NCBI GenBank assembly: GCA_937896115.1 | Contig: CALBLB010000225.1 | Location: forward strand, 1 to 11,556 | DNA: 11,556 nucleotides | Direction: 5' to 3' | Source of the DNA: an uncultured Succinatimonas sp. | GTDB lineage: Bacteria > Pseudomonadota > Gammaproteobacteria > Enterobacterales > Succinivibrionaceae | Shown here: piece by piece, positions 1 through 6,995 of the stretch | Position numbering within the stretch: the stretch's first letter is position 1 | Layout: each line of letters begins with the position of its first letter | Translations under genes and position numbers: made by a program | The notes under the pieces: generated by a model | Databases searched by the model: none | Told to the model about the DNA's origin: nothing | What the model saw: the letters and a program-made list of their open reading frames with translations, nothing else

Positions 1-242
1 TTACGACGACGGAACTTGACGATCTTGACCTTTTCACCGCCGTGAGCGCCCAGTACCTGAGCGGTAACCTTAGCGCCGTCGATGTAAGGGGTACCAACCT
101 TAATGTTGGTGCCGTCAGAAATCAAAAGAACCTTGTCAAGGTCGATATCAGTACCAGCCTTGGCATCGAGGAGCTCAACGCTGACGACGTCGCCCTCGGA
201 GACCTTGTGCTGCTTGCCGCCGCAAAATACTACTGCGTACAT
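1..242 (-). CDS. rplU: 50S ribosomal protein L21 (3' part cut by window edge)
   Basis: Large-subunit ribosomal protein L21, which binds 23S rRNA. The 80 complete codons visible begin MYAVVFCGGKQHKVSEGD and run to the basic segment KVKIVKFRRR; both are hallmark L21 stretches, closely matching E. coli L21 (MYAVFQSGGKQHRVSEG at its start). About 20 residues of the usual roughly 103 are missing because the gene continues past base 1. The ATG at 242-240 is preceded by GGAG (253-250) with a 7-base spacer. In related bacteria rpmA (L27) follows; it would lie off the window. The gene is divergent from ispB, as in E. coli. The family is certain; only the C-terminus is unseen. Confidence 0.97.
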   Translation of the reverse strand, partial: MYAVVFCGGKQHKVSEGDVVSVELLDAKAGTDIDLDKVLLISDGTNIKVGTPYIDGAKVTAQVLGAHGGEKVKIVKFRRR

Positions 243-322
243 GCTAAAACTCCGGGTATGTTGCAGGAGTCTTCGCTCCCGCAGAAGAATTAATCATTAA
301 TGCCCTTTCAGGGCGCTAGTGG
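243..322 (-). promoter_or_regulatory. rplU 5' leader with two stem-loops
   Basis: Predicted untranslated leader of about 80 bases between the likely transcription start (near 322) and the rplU ATG. It holds two inverted repeats. The first is GCCCT/AGGGC at 302-314 with a 3-base loop. The second is a 7-base-pair stem (263-269 with 276-282, one G-U pair on the RNA) with a 6-base loop, lying about 10 bases upstream of the Shine-Dalgarno sequence. Neither hairpin is followed by a T-run, so they do not look like intrinsic terminators. Many ribosomal protein leaders bind their own product, but I cannot assign this one to a known leader family; the regulatory role is inferred. Confidence 0.4.
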
Positions 323-328
323 GGCAGT

Positions 329-357
329 ATTTTAGCGCGTTACCACAACGATTGCAA
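329..357 (-). promoter_or_regulatory. rplU promoter (sigma-70 type)
   Basis: On the minus strand a -35 element TTGCAA (357-352) and a -10 element TAAAAT (334-329) are separated by exactly 17 bases. The -10 matches consensus at five of six positions and the -35 at four of six. The region just upstream is AT-rich (around 358-366) and could act as a weak UP element. The expected start of transcription is near 322. This is the best promoter in the window. Confidence 0.7.
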
Positions 358-479
358 GATAAAATGCAAACGAATAACGCTTATGGCACTCACTGTTTCA
401 TGAATGCCTGCCTTCCAAAAATAAACCGCATGAATTTTACCCTGTAAGCGCGTTCAAATCAAGAAAAGCTCACTGCTGA

Positions 480-488
480 TGATAAAAT
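480..488 (+). promoter_or_regulatory. Candidate ispB extended -10 promoter
   Basis: TGATAAAAT at 480-488 reads as an extended -10 box (TGn plus TAAAAT, five of six to consensus). No good -35 is seen at 16-18 bases upstream, which is typical of extended -10 promoters. Transcription would start near 495, giving a leader of about 20 bases. The stretch between this box and the rplU promoter (358-479) shows no gene or clear operator. Confidence 0.4.
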
Positions 489-514
489 AACGCACTGTTG
501 ATTAGGGGGAACTC

Positions 515-1489
515 ATGTCCGATTTCATGCTCCTGACTGCAGACGGCTTGCAACGCGTAGAAAAGCTGCTGTTCTCGACCTTACAGGGCACCAAAGAAGA
601 AGAAAACGTCAATGCCATGTGCATGCACGTGGTACGTGCAGGCGGCAAACGCCTGCGCCCGAGGCTTACTTTATTAAGCGCTGCCGCTTTGATACAGGAT
701 CTTGACGATAAATGCTCAGATGCCGTTGAAAGACTGGCTGCCGCCGTAGAACTTCTGCACACAGCATCTCTCATTCATGACGACGTCATCGACAAGGCGT
801 CATTGCGCCGCGGAACATGCACGCTTAATGAAACCGACGGCAATCATGCGGCGGTGCTGGCAGGCGATTACATGTTTACCCGCTGTTTTGTGCTCTTACA
901 CACCTTAAACTGCATGCCTCTTTTCGACTCCATGGCCCAAACCGTTTCGGCTTTGGTCACAGGAGAACTTGAGCAGTTGAAAAGACAAGGAGATCTCAGC
1001 GTAAGTGAACAGGATTACCGTCGTACCGTTTACTGCAAAACAGGGGCTCTTTTTGAACTTGCCTGCTCAGGTCCGGCGATCTTTTTCAAATGCGAAAACG
1101 AGAAAATCGAAGCCTTGAAAAAATACGGCAGACTTTTAGGACAAGGTTTTCAGGTAGCAGACGATCTCTTGGATTACCAAGGACGCAGTGACAACACCGG
1201 AAAAGATGTAGGAGAAGATCTATCAGACGGCAGGATCACACTGCCTTTGATCATAGCTTTGCGCGATCTTGGGGGAAAGGCTAGAGCAGATCTTGCAGAA
1301 GCTGCCAAATCGGGAGATTTTAACCGCGTCAGCAAGACCCTCGATGAAGTCGGCGCTCTGCAAAAAACTCAGGAATTTGCGTTGCAAAGTGCCAAGGAAG
1401 CGACCGAAGCTCTCAACATCTTGCCCAAATCCCCTTATCGTGACGCTTTGTGTGAAATAGCTTTGAAGGCAGCGTTGCGTTCTGCCTGA
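515..1489 (+). CDS. ispB: Octaprenyl (polyprenyl) diphosphate synthase
   Basis: A trans-isoprenyl diphosphate synthase that extends farnesyl diphosphate with isopentenyl diphosphate to make the quinone side chain. The 324 residues match the usual IspB length. Visible motifs are GGKRLRP (43-49, binds IPP diphosphate), the first aspartate-rich motif DDVID (89-93) followed by RRG (98-100), KTG (175-177), and the second aspartate-rich motif DDLLD (216-220) within GQGFQVADD. Small residues A84 and S85 lie five and four positions before the first motif, where bulky side chains stop elongation in short-chain enzymes, so a long-chain product is likely. Exact chain length (C40 or otherwise) cannot be read from sequence. 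The start has AGGGGG at 504-509 with a 5-base spacer. The gene diverges from rplU as in E. coli, but is followed convergently by purA. Confidence 0.96.
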   Translation: MSDFMLLTADGLQRVEKLLFSTLQGTKEEENVNAMCMHVVRAGGKRLRPRLTLLSAAALIQDLDDKCSDAVERLAAAVELLHTASLIHDDVIDKASLRRGTCTLNETDGNHAAVLAGDYMFTRCFVLLHTLNCMPLFDSMAQTVSALVTGELEQLKRQGDLSVSEQDYRRTVYCKTGALFELACSGPAIFFKCENEKIEALKKYGRLLGQGFQVADDLLDYQGRSDNTGKDVGEDLSDGRITLPLIIALRDLGGKARADLAEAAKSGDFNRVSKTLDEVGALQKTQEFALQSAKEATEALNILPKSPYRDALCEIALKAALRSA

Positions 1490-1512
1490 ACAATGATGCC
1501 CCCAAGGACAGC

Positions 1513-1540
1513 AAAGGCTCCTCTCGGAGCCTTTGTTTTT
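1513..1540 (+). terminator. Rho-independent terminator of ispB, facing purA
   Basis: Nine-base-pair perfect stem AAAGGCTCC (1513-1521) with GGAGCCTTT (1526-1534), loop TCTC, then G and five T's (1536-1540). It starts 23 bases after the ispB stop and 10 bases separate it from the convergent purA stop. On the plus strand it has a proper T-tract. On the minus strand the stem is identical but is followed only by TTTGCTG, so it would be weaker there, though it may still serve purA. Confidence 0.85.
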
Positions 1541-1550
1541 GCTTTCAAGC

Positions 1551-2849
1551 TTAAGCGAAAGGATCTTCTAAGATTATGGTCTGATTACGCTCAGGGCCGG
1601 TTGATAAAATGGCAACCTTAACCCCCGAGAGTTCTTCCAAGCGACGCACGTAAGCGCGGGCTTTTTCAGGCAACTCATCCCAAGAAGTGATCCCGAAAGT
1701 ATTGCTCTTCCAGCCGGGCATGGTTTCGTACACAGGCTCCACGCCTTCGTAATCGAAAGCTGAAAAAGGAGGAAGCGAGCTTACGCTGCCGTCAGGGAAT
1801 TTATAAGCTTTGCAGATCTTTACCTCATCAAGATCATCAAGCACGTCAAGCTTCATAAGCGCAAGGCCTGAAAGCGAATTCAACACGGCGCTGCGATGCA
1901 TGGCCACGGCATCGAACCAACCGGTACGACGGGGACGTCCGGTCACGGCACCGAATTCTTTGCCGCGCTGACGTATATGCTCGCCTAAATCGTCATTGAG
2001 CTCGGTAGGATAAGGACCGCCGCCTACGCGGGTAGTGTAAACCTTGGCTATGCCCAAGACGTAATCAAGAGCCAGAGGACCTGCACCGGATCCGGTTACG
2101 CAACCGCCTGCGGTGGTGTTGGAGGAAGTAACGTAAGGATAGGTTCCAAAATCGATGTCGAGGAAAGTACCCTGAGCTCCTTCAAAGAGGATCTTTTTAC
2201 CCTCTTTTCTTGAACGATCGAGTATATCCGAAACGTCAGCCACCATCTTCAACAGACGCTCGCGGTAGCTCATCACGCTTTCCATGACGCTTTCATAGCT
2301 TACGGGCTCTGCGTGCAGATATTCTTTAAGAATGAAATTGCGATAATCAAGCAGTGCTTTGAGCTTTTGCTCAAAATAATCCATGTGGAAGAGATCACCT
2401 ACTCTAAGGCCGCGACGAGCCACTTTATCCTCATAGCAAGGACCGATGCCGCGTCCTGTCGTGCCTATGGCTCCTTTACCGCGGGCCTTTTCAGAAGCCT
2501 TGTCGATGGCAGGATGAATGGGTAAAAGCAAAGAGCAGGAGCCGTTTACGCGGATGCGCTCTTCGGCATCGCTTACCCCTGCCTGACGCAATTCCTCGAT
2601 TTCCTCAAACAAAGCGACCGGATTGACGACTACACCGGAGCCTATGAGGCATTGGCAATCCTTGTGCATGATCCCGGACGGAACGAGCCTGACTACGACT
2701 TTGCGATCACCTACCACCAGAGTATGACCGGCATTGTTTCCGCCCTGACTGCGAACCACCACATTGGCTTGAGAAGTGAGCAGATCGGCGACTTTGCCCT
2801 TACCTTCATCGCCCCATTGCGTGCCAAGCACGACTACATTCTTAGGCAT
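1551..2849 (-). CDS. purA: Adenylosuccinate synthetase
   Basis: Joins IMP and aspartate using GTP to give adenylosuccinate, the first committed step to AMP; cytosolic homodimer. The 432-residue length equals that of E. coli PurA. Seen: the GTP-binding loop GTQWGDEGKGK (9-19) with the catalytic aspartate D14, NNAGHT (38-43) with catalytic H42, GTTGRGIGP (129-137), SSNTTAGG (242-249), TRVGGGPYPTE (273-283), VTGRPRRTGWFD (302-313) and KLDVLD (333-338). The ATG at 2849 has GAGG (2861-2858) with an 8-base spacer. A small hairpin, TCCCG/CGGGA (2865-2869 with 2874-2878), sits directly upstream of that site. hflC ends at its own terminator just upstream, so purA probably has its own promoter, but I see no convincing -35/-10 pair and no clear PurR operator. 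The yjeT gene found between hflC and purA in E. coli is absent. Confidence 0.98.
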   Translation of the reverse strand: MPKNVVVLGTQWGDEGKGKVADLLTSQANVVVRSQGGNNAGHTLVVGDRKVVVRLVPSGIMHKDCQCLIGSGVVVNPVALFEEIEELRQAGVSDAEERIRVNGSCSLLLPIHPAIDKASEKARGKGAIGTTGRGIGPCYEDKVARRGLRVGDLFHMDYFEQKLKALLDYRNFILKEYLHAEPVSYESVMESVMSYRERLLKMVADVSDILDRSRKEGKKILFEGAQGTFLDIDFGTYPYVTSSNTTAGGCVTGSGAGPLALDYVLGIAKVYTTRVGGGPYPTELNDDLGEHIRQRGKEFGAVTGRPRRTGWFDAVAMHRSAVLNSLSGLALMKLDVLDDLDEVKICKAYKFPDGSVSSLPPFSAFDYEGVEPVYETMPGWKSNTFGITSWDELPEKARAYVRRLEELSGVKVAILSTGPERNQTIILEDPFA

Positions 2850-2903
2850 TTGTATATCCTCAATTCCCGCGCACGGGATCTCGTTTGAAAAATCGGTGAC
2901 GGA

Positions 2904-2935
2904 GAAAAGAAAAATCCCGCCAAAGACGGGATTTT
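2904..2935 (-). terminator. Rho-independent terminator after hflC
   Basis: On the minus strand a nine-base-pair perfect stem, AAAATCCCG with CGGGATTTT (2935-2927 with 2919-2911), has a 7-base loop and is followed by TCTTTTCT. It begins 7 bases after the hflC stop codon. It should end the hfq/hflX/hflK/hflC transcript before purA. Confidence 0.8.
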
Positions 2936-2942
2936 AACTCAT

Positions 2943-3938
2943 TTATCTCTCGGCGGCATGCCTTGTATCGGTTTTACCGTCAAAACTGCCGAAGAACCTG
3001 AAGAAATCGTTATCTTTAGGTTTCAAAACCATTACATCGTTGCCTGAAGTCATGGAGTTTCTGTAGGCATCCATAGAACGCATAAACTCAAAGAGCTCCT
3101 GATTGCGCGAATAGGCATCGGCATAGATCTTAACGGCTTCGGCATCGCCGTCACCGCGCAAAGTGCGGGCTGCCTTTTCAGCCTCGGCGATCTTTACGGT
3201 AACCTCTCTGTCAGCCTGAGCACGGATGGCCTCTGCGTCTTTACGACCTTGAGATCTGTGCAGTTTGGCTACGGCATCGCGCTCTGCGCGCATACGCTGG
3301 TAAATGGAATTGGAAACTTCAGGAGGCAGATTGATCTGCTTTATACGCACGTCGATAATGCGAACCCCCAAGTCGCGTGCAGAAGATCCTATATCGCGCA
3401 GCGCATTCTGCATAACTTCATCGCGCTTGGTGGTTCCAAGCGTCGAGTTATCAGCTGTTTTCTGGCTGTCAAACTCATTCTCGGTACGATCACTGTCCTG
3501 TCCTGAGACGATCTCATGAATAGTCAGACGACCTATTTGCGAACGCAGGGAGTTGTTGATCTTGCGCGACAACAATTCCTCTGCCTGCATGCGGTTTCCG
3601 CCTGCAGTGGTGAGGTAATAGGTAGCTGCATCCTCGATCTGCCATTTCACATATGAATCGATGATCACATCCTTCTTTTCAGAAGTAACGAAACGATTGG
3701 CACTCTGATCGATGGTCTGAATGCGCGAATCCATGATCTTCACCTTATCGATGAAAGGCACCTTAAAATGCAAGCCAGGTTGCATGACGTTAAGCGTGGC
3801 ATCATCGCTGCGGGTGACTTTACCAAAGCGGGTCACTATGCCTATGGAGCCTTCCGAAACCACGTAGCAACACTGAAACAGTGCAAACACCACGACGACA
3901 AAGGCTACGATGATTAAATTCAGGGTATTGTTTTTCAT
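2943..3938 (-). CDS. hflC: HflC, FtsH-modulating SPFH membrane protein
   Basis: Partner of HflK in the large membrane complex that surrounds and regulates the FtsH (HflB) protease; a single-span inner-membrane protein with a periplasmic SPFH (prohibitin/stomatin-like) domain. The 331 residues compare with 334 in E. coli. Residues 7-25 form the N-terminal membrane segment. SPFH landmarks follow: SEGSIGIVTRFGKV (28-41), PGLHFKVPFIDKV (54-66), DSYVKWQIED (94-103), VRIKQINLPPEVS (197-209), RMRAERDAVA (215-224), the helical RSQGRKDAEAIRAQADREV stretch (228-246), and RGDGDAEAVKIYADA (261-275). Residues 145-180 form a divergent polar loop. The ATG at 3938 uses AGAGG (3952-3948), which overlaps the end of hflK, so translation of the two is probably coupled. 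A terminator follows the stop. Confidence 0.97.
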   Translation of the reverse strand: MKNNTLNLIIVAFVVVVFALFQCCYVVSEGSIGIVTRFGKVTRSDDATLNVMQPGLHFKVPFIDKVKIMDSRIQTIDQSANRFVTSEKKDVIIDSYVKWQIEDAATYYLTTAGGNRMQAEELLSRKINNSLRSQIGRLTIHEIVSGQDSDRTENEFDSQKTADNSTLGTTKRDEVMQNALRDIGSSARDLGVRIIDVRIKQINLPPEVSNSIYQRMRAERDAVAKLHRSQGRKDAEAIRAQADREVTVKIAEAEKAARTLRGDGDAEAVKIYADAYSRNQELFEFMRSMDAYRNSMTSGNDVMVLKPKDNDFFRFFGSFDGKTDTRHAAER

Positions 3939-3944
3939 ATCTGC

Positions 3945-5207
3945 TTACCTCTGCCCGTATCCGTTGCCAGAAAGCGGCGGATATCCGCCCTGACGCCTGT
4001 CAGACGGTGCCGAAGATGTTTTCTGCTCAGCATCCTGCGCGCTCTCCTGTTGAGCTTTCTTCAAAGCTTCCTCACGCAACTGCTGTAAATCCGCATCAGT
4101 GCTGCCTGAGTTCTTGGCCTTTGATGACAGCTCATTAGGCAAAGGCAAATAGATCACCGGAGACGATCCTTCAGGAGTGTCGAGTATGACCTTTCTTGAA
4201 TTCTGCATTACCTGTTGCATGGTTTCAAAATAGATCCTGCGACGGGTGATCTCAGGAGCTTTTTCATACTCAGGCAAAACCTTGTCAAAACGGGCTACCT
4301 CACCTTGGGCATTTAAAACCACCTGCGAACGGTAGGCTTCCGCTTCCTGACGAATGCGTTGCACACGACCTTCGGCTTTTGGCAATACTTCATTGGCATA
4401 AGCTTCCGCTTCGCGTTTGTAACGTTGCTCGTCTTCTTGAGCACTGATGGCGTCGTCAAAGGCAGCCTTAACCTGATCAGGAGCACGGGCCGGCAGGAAG
4501 TTGACGTCGACTATGGACAAACCGGTATTGTAAGGTTCAATGATAGAAGTCAGAAGCTCACGGGTATTTTGTCTGACCATTTCACGGCCTGAAGTCAAAA
4601 TATCATCCATAAGCGTGTGACCCACCACATAACGCAAAGCGCTGTCGGTAGCCTCAAGCAGGGTATGATCAGGATCAACGGTTGAATACAGATATTTCAC
4701 CGGATCACTGATGCGATACTGCACGTCCATCTCGACTATCACCACATTCTCATCTTGGGTAAGCATGGTGCCTGAAGACTGCAGAGCCCGTACCTGCTCG
4801 ATGTCGACTATATTCACGTTGTCGATACCGGGGATCTTCCAGCGCAACCCCGGATCCACCACGTCATACATTTTGCCAAAACGCAGCACTACTCCGCGCT
4901 CTGCCTCGCGTACGGTATAAAAGCCCGAAACAATGACTCCGGCCAACGCCAACACCAAAGCAAAAGAGGCCACGGAACCTAGTTTCATCCCTGAGCCTTT
5001 TCCGCTGCCAAAGCCGTTGCCTCTGCCGCCTTTAAACTTCTTGAAAAAGTTATTTAAAACATTGTTCAAAGTTTCGATGGGATCATTTGATTTTCCCAAA
5101 CTGTCGCGATTACGACCCCAAGGATCCTTATCTCCGTGATCAGAGCCGCCGGATCCACCGTTACCAGGAGCATTCCACCCCATAAGATTTTGGTTTGTTT
5201 CTTTCAT
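3945..5207 (-). CDS. hflK: HflK, FtsH-modulating SPFH membrane protein
   Basis: Forms the HflKC complex with HflC around FtsH and tunes degradation of membrane and regulatory proteins. The 420 residues compare with 419 in E. coli. Order: a glycine/asparagine-rich cytoplasmic head (about 10-76, including WNAPGNGGSG and KDPWG), one membrane span (about 77-95), then the SPFH domain: VREAERGVVLRFGK (99-112), DENVVIVEMDVQYRISDP (152-169), KYLYS (171-175), FDDAISAQEDEQRYKREAEAY (250-270), a long charged helix, and a Q/S/G-rich tail. I chose the ATG at 5207 because GAG (5217-5215) sits 7 bases upstream. A TTG at 5219 is in frame but has no ribosome site. An inner ATG at 5183 (MGWNAPGN) matches where E. 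coli HflK begins but also lacks a site. It starts 18 bases after hflX. Confidence 0.96.
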   Translation of the reverse strand: MKETNQNLMGWNAPGNGGSGGSDHGDKDPWGRNRDSLGKSNDPIETLNNVLNNFFKKFKGGRGNGFGSGKGSGMKLGSVASFALVLALAGVIVSGFYTVREAERGVVLRFGKMYDVVDPGLRWKIPGIDNVNIVDIEQVRALQSSGTMLTQDENVVIVEMDVQYRISDPVKYLYSTVDPDHTLLEATDSALRYVVGHTLMDDILTSGREMVRQNTRELLTSIIEPYNTGLSIVDVNFLPARAPDQVKAAFDDAISAQEDEQRYKREAEAYANEVLPKAEGRVQRIRQEAEAYRSQVVLNAQGEVARFDKVLPEYEKAPEITRRRIYFETMQQVMQNSRKVILDTPEGSSPVIYLPLPNELSSKAKNSGSTDADLQQLREEALKKAQQESAQDAEQKTSSAPSDRRQGGYPPLSGNGYGQR

Positions 5208-5225
5208 TATTTTTCTCAAACGAAT

Positions 5226-6563
5226 TCAGAGCGAATCGAAGTCGAATTCGCGGCTTTTACGCCATGGAATTTTCCCTAAGCACGAACGCGTCAACGCACC
5301 ACCAGTATCCTTATCGATGCGGGATGCGTCGGAAGCATCCATGCTGATATCAAGGATATTGTTGCCGTCTTCGTCGTATTTTTCACTCAGTACTGCCTTC
5401 TTTGCATAAAGCATACTGCGTAACCTGCCGTCACGAGGATCTATCTTAACAGTAAAATCACACCTTTCCTTAGCCAAACATTCGGAAACTGCCTGCAAAA
5501 GATCTTCAAGTCCTGCAGAAGTTTTGGCACTGACATACACGCGCTCTGGGCGCCCTTCTTCATTTCTGACGATGCCGGCTGCAGTGTTTTCCAAAAGATC
5601 ACACTTGTTAAAGACAATAAGCGTCGGAACCGCAGCTGCTCCTACCTCGGATAAAACGGCATTTACGGCCGCAATATTATCATCACGTCTTGGATCAGCA
5701 GCGTCAACTATGTGCAGAATAAGCGACGCCTGAGCCGTTTCCTCAAGCGTGCTTTTAAACGCAGCGATGAGATCATGAGGCAAATGCCTGATAAATCCCA
5801 CGGTATCGGCAAAAACGGTCGTACCTACTCCTTTGATGTCCATGGTCCTGAGCGTAGGATCCAAGGTGGCAAAAAGTTTGTCCGCTGCGTAAACATCAGC
5901 TCCGGTAAGACGGTTAAACAAAGTGGATTTTCCGGCATTGGTATAACCTGCAAAAGACACTACCGGTACGGAATTTTTCTGACGTTTAAGCCTATTTTGC
6001 CCGCGTCGTCTTTCCACGGCCTGCAGATCTTCTTTAACGGCGGCAATACGTTCGCGCAACGCTCGTCTGTCAAGTTCTATCTGCGTTTCACCGGGACCGC
6101 CGCGCAATCCGAAACCGCCTTTTTGGCGCTCAAGATGGGTCCAGCCGCGCACCAACCTGGCCTGCTCATATTGAAGTCTTGCCAGCTCTACTTGCAATTT
6201 TCCTTCGTAAGTACGGGCACGCTGCGCAAAAATCAGCAGGATAAGCGCGATGCGATCCATCACGCGCGCTTTAAGCGCTTTTTCAAGGTTACGTTCCTGC
6301 GCAGGCGAGAGACGTGAGTTGAAGATCACGGTACCGGCGCCGCAGGCGGCGACGGTTGCGGCTACTTCTTCAGTTTTACCGCTTCCGATGAAATAAGCCG
6401 GATCCGGAGTATCGCGCTTGCAAACTATGCTTTGGGCGATCTCCGCTCCGGCGGTTTGGGCCAACCTTATAAGTTCTTCCAGATCTTCTTGCGATTCAGC
6501 CTTGGGAAGTTCTGCATGAACCAGAACGGTCAGCCCCAATTTTTCAATTTGCGGATCCTGCAT
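5226..6563 (-). CDS. hflX: HflX, ribosome-associated GTPase
   Basis: A GTPase of the OBG-HflX superfamily that binds the large ribosomal subunit and can split stalled or heat-damaged 70S ribosomes. 445 residues, slightly longer than E. coli (426). The N-terminal HflX domain includes IGSGK (59-63), and a linker carries GFGLRGGPGETQIELDRR (150-167). The G domain has G1 GYTNAGKS (206-213), switch I FATLDPT (231-237), G3 DTVGF (253-257), G4 NKCD (319-322) and G5 SAK (345-347). The C-terminal part (about 367-445) is divergent. The ATG at 6563 is the first possible start, since an in-frame TAA lies two codons upstream. The only purine-rich site, GAGGG (6581-6577), is 13 bases away, longer than usual and part of a GGGATCCC palindrome. 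It follows hfq by 20 bases with no terminator, so the two are likely co-transcribed. Confidence 0.96.
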   Translation of the reverse strand: MQDPQIEKLGLTVLVHAELPKAESQEDLEELIRLAQTAGAEIAQSIVCKRDTPDPAYFIGSGKTEEVAATVAACGAGTVIFNSRLSPAQERNLEKALKARVMDRIALILLIFAQRARTYEGKLQVELARLQYEQARLVRGWTHLERQKGGFGLRGGPGETQIELDRRALRERIAAVKEDLQAVERRRGQNRLKRQKNSVPVVSFAGYTNAGKSTLFNRLTGADVYAADKLFATLDPTLRTMDIKGVGTTVFADTVGFIRHLPHDLIAAFKSTLEETAQASLILHIVDAADPRRDDNIAAVNAVLSEVGAAAVPTLIVFNKCDLLENTAAGIVRNEEGRPERVYVSAKTSAGLEDLLQAVSECLAKERCDFTVKIDPRDGRLRSMLYAKKAVLSEKYDEDGNNILDISMDASDASRIDKDTGGALTRSCLGKIPWRKSREFDFDSL

Positions 6564-6583
6564 TTTTTAACGGGATCCCTCAC

Positions 6584-6847
6584 TTAAGCCTGATTTTTTG
6601 CTTCTTCCTCTTTGGGACTCTCTTCAGAGAGCTGCGACATATTGACCGCACGAGCCGGAACTATGGTGGAAATGGCGTGCTTGTAAACCATCTGACTTAC
6701 CTGATTGCGCAACAGGATCACGAACTGATCAAAAGACTCAACCTGTCCTTGAAGTTTGATGCCGTTGACAAGATAAATCGAAACCTGAACATGCTCACGA
6801 CGCAGAGCATTCAAAAAAGGATCCTGTAATGACTGAACTTTTGCCAT
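6584..6847 (-). CDS. hfq: RNA chaperone Hfq
   Basis: Hexameric Sm-like RNA chaperone that pairs small RNAs with mRNAs. 87 residues. The Sm core (7-66) is nearly identical to E. coli Hfq: QDPFLNALRRE (8-18), YLVNGIKLQGQVESFDQF (25-42) and YKHAISTIVP (55-64), with Q8, Q41, F42, K56 and H57 of the proximal RNA pocket and Y25 and K31 of the distal face all present. Rim arginines R16 and R17 are present, but the third rim position is H19 where E. coli has R19. The C-terminal tail after residue 69 is only about 18 residues and acidic (several E, few K), against about 35 in E. coli. No strong Shine-Dalgarno is seen before the ATG at 6847 (best is TTTGG about 10 bases upstream). It is followed by hflX. 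Confidence 0.98.
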   Translation of the reverse strand: MAKVQSLQDPFLNALRREHVQVSIYLVNGIKLQGQVESFDQFVILLRNQVSQMVYKHAISTIVPARAVNMSQLSEESPKEEEAKNQA

Positions 6848-6877
6848 CTTTGTTAACCAAATTTCTAGTAATATTTA

Positions 6878-6907
6878 ATTATCATAAGCCGCAACCGCTT
6901 AAAGCAA
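6878..6907 (-). promoter_or_regulatory. Candidate hfq promoter
   Basis: On the minus strand, TTGCTT (6907-6902) and GATAAT (6883-6878) are spaced by 18 bases. The -10 matches consensus at five of six positions; the -35 is weak. Transcription would start near 6870, leaving a leader of about 23 bases. The surrounding 176-base gap between miaA and hfq (6848-7023) is AT-rich and holds no gene. Other possible -10 boxes (TATAGT near 6970, TATGAT near 6930) lack partners at proper spacing. Tentative. Confidence 0.35.
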
Positions 6908-6995
6908 GACGATAGCGGACCTCTGCTGAATCATACACGATAACTCGTCAGCAATTCTGTGTTGATCACTATACACAAGTTTTGCAAAGGCGAAT

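Noticed and set aside
42..293. 83-codon plus-strand frame over rplU
   Set aside because: Antisense to the well-conserved L21 coding sequence and leader; no ribosome site or homology recognised.
502..774. 90-codon minus-strand frame over the start of ispB
   Set aside because: Antisense to ispB, low-complexity serine-rich product, no promoter or ribosome site.
2850..2910. PurR operator upstream of purA
   Set aside because: No match to the palindromic PurR consensus could be seen in the short gap.
5712..6317. 201-codon open frame on the plus strand
   Set aside because: It lies wholly antisense to the conserved HflX GTPase region, has no ribosome site or recognisable domain, and its composition follows the shadow of hflX codons.
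6960..6990. TATAGT as an hfq -10 box
   Set aside because: No acceptable -35 at 16-18 bases and no TGn extension; the GATAAT at 6883-6878 is the better candidate.
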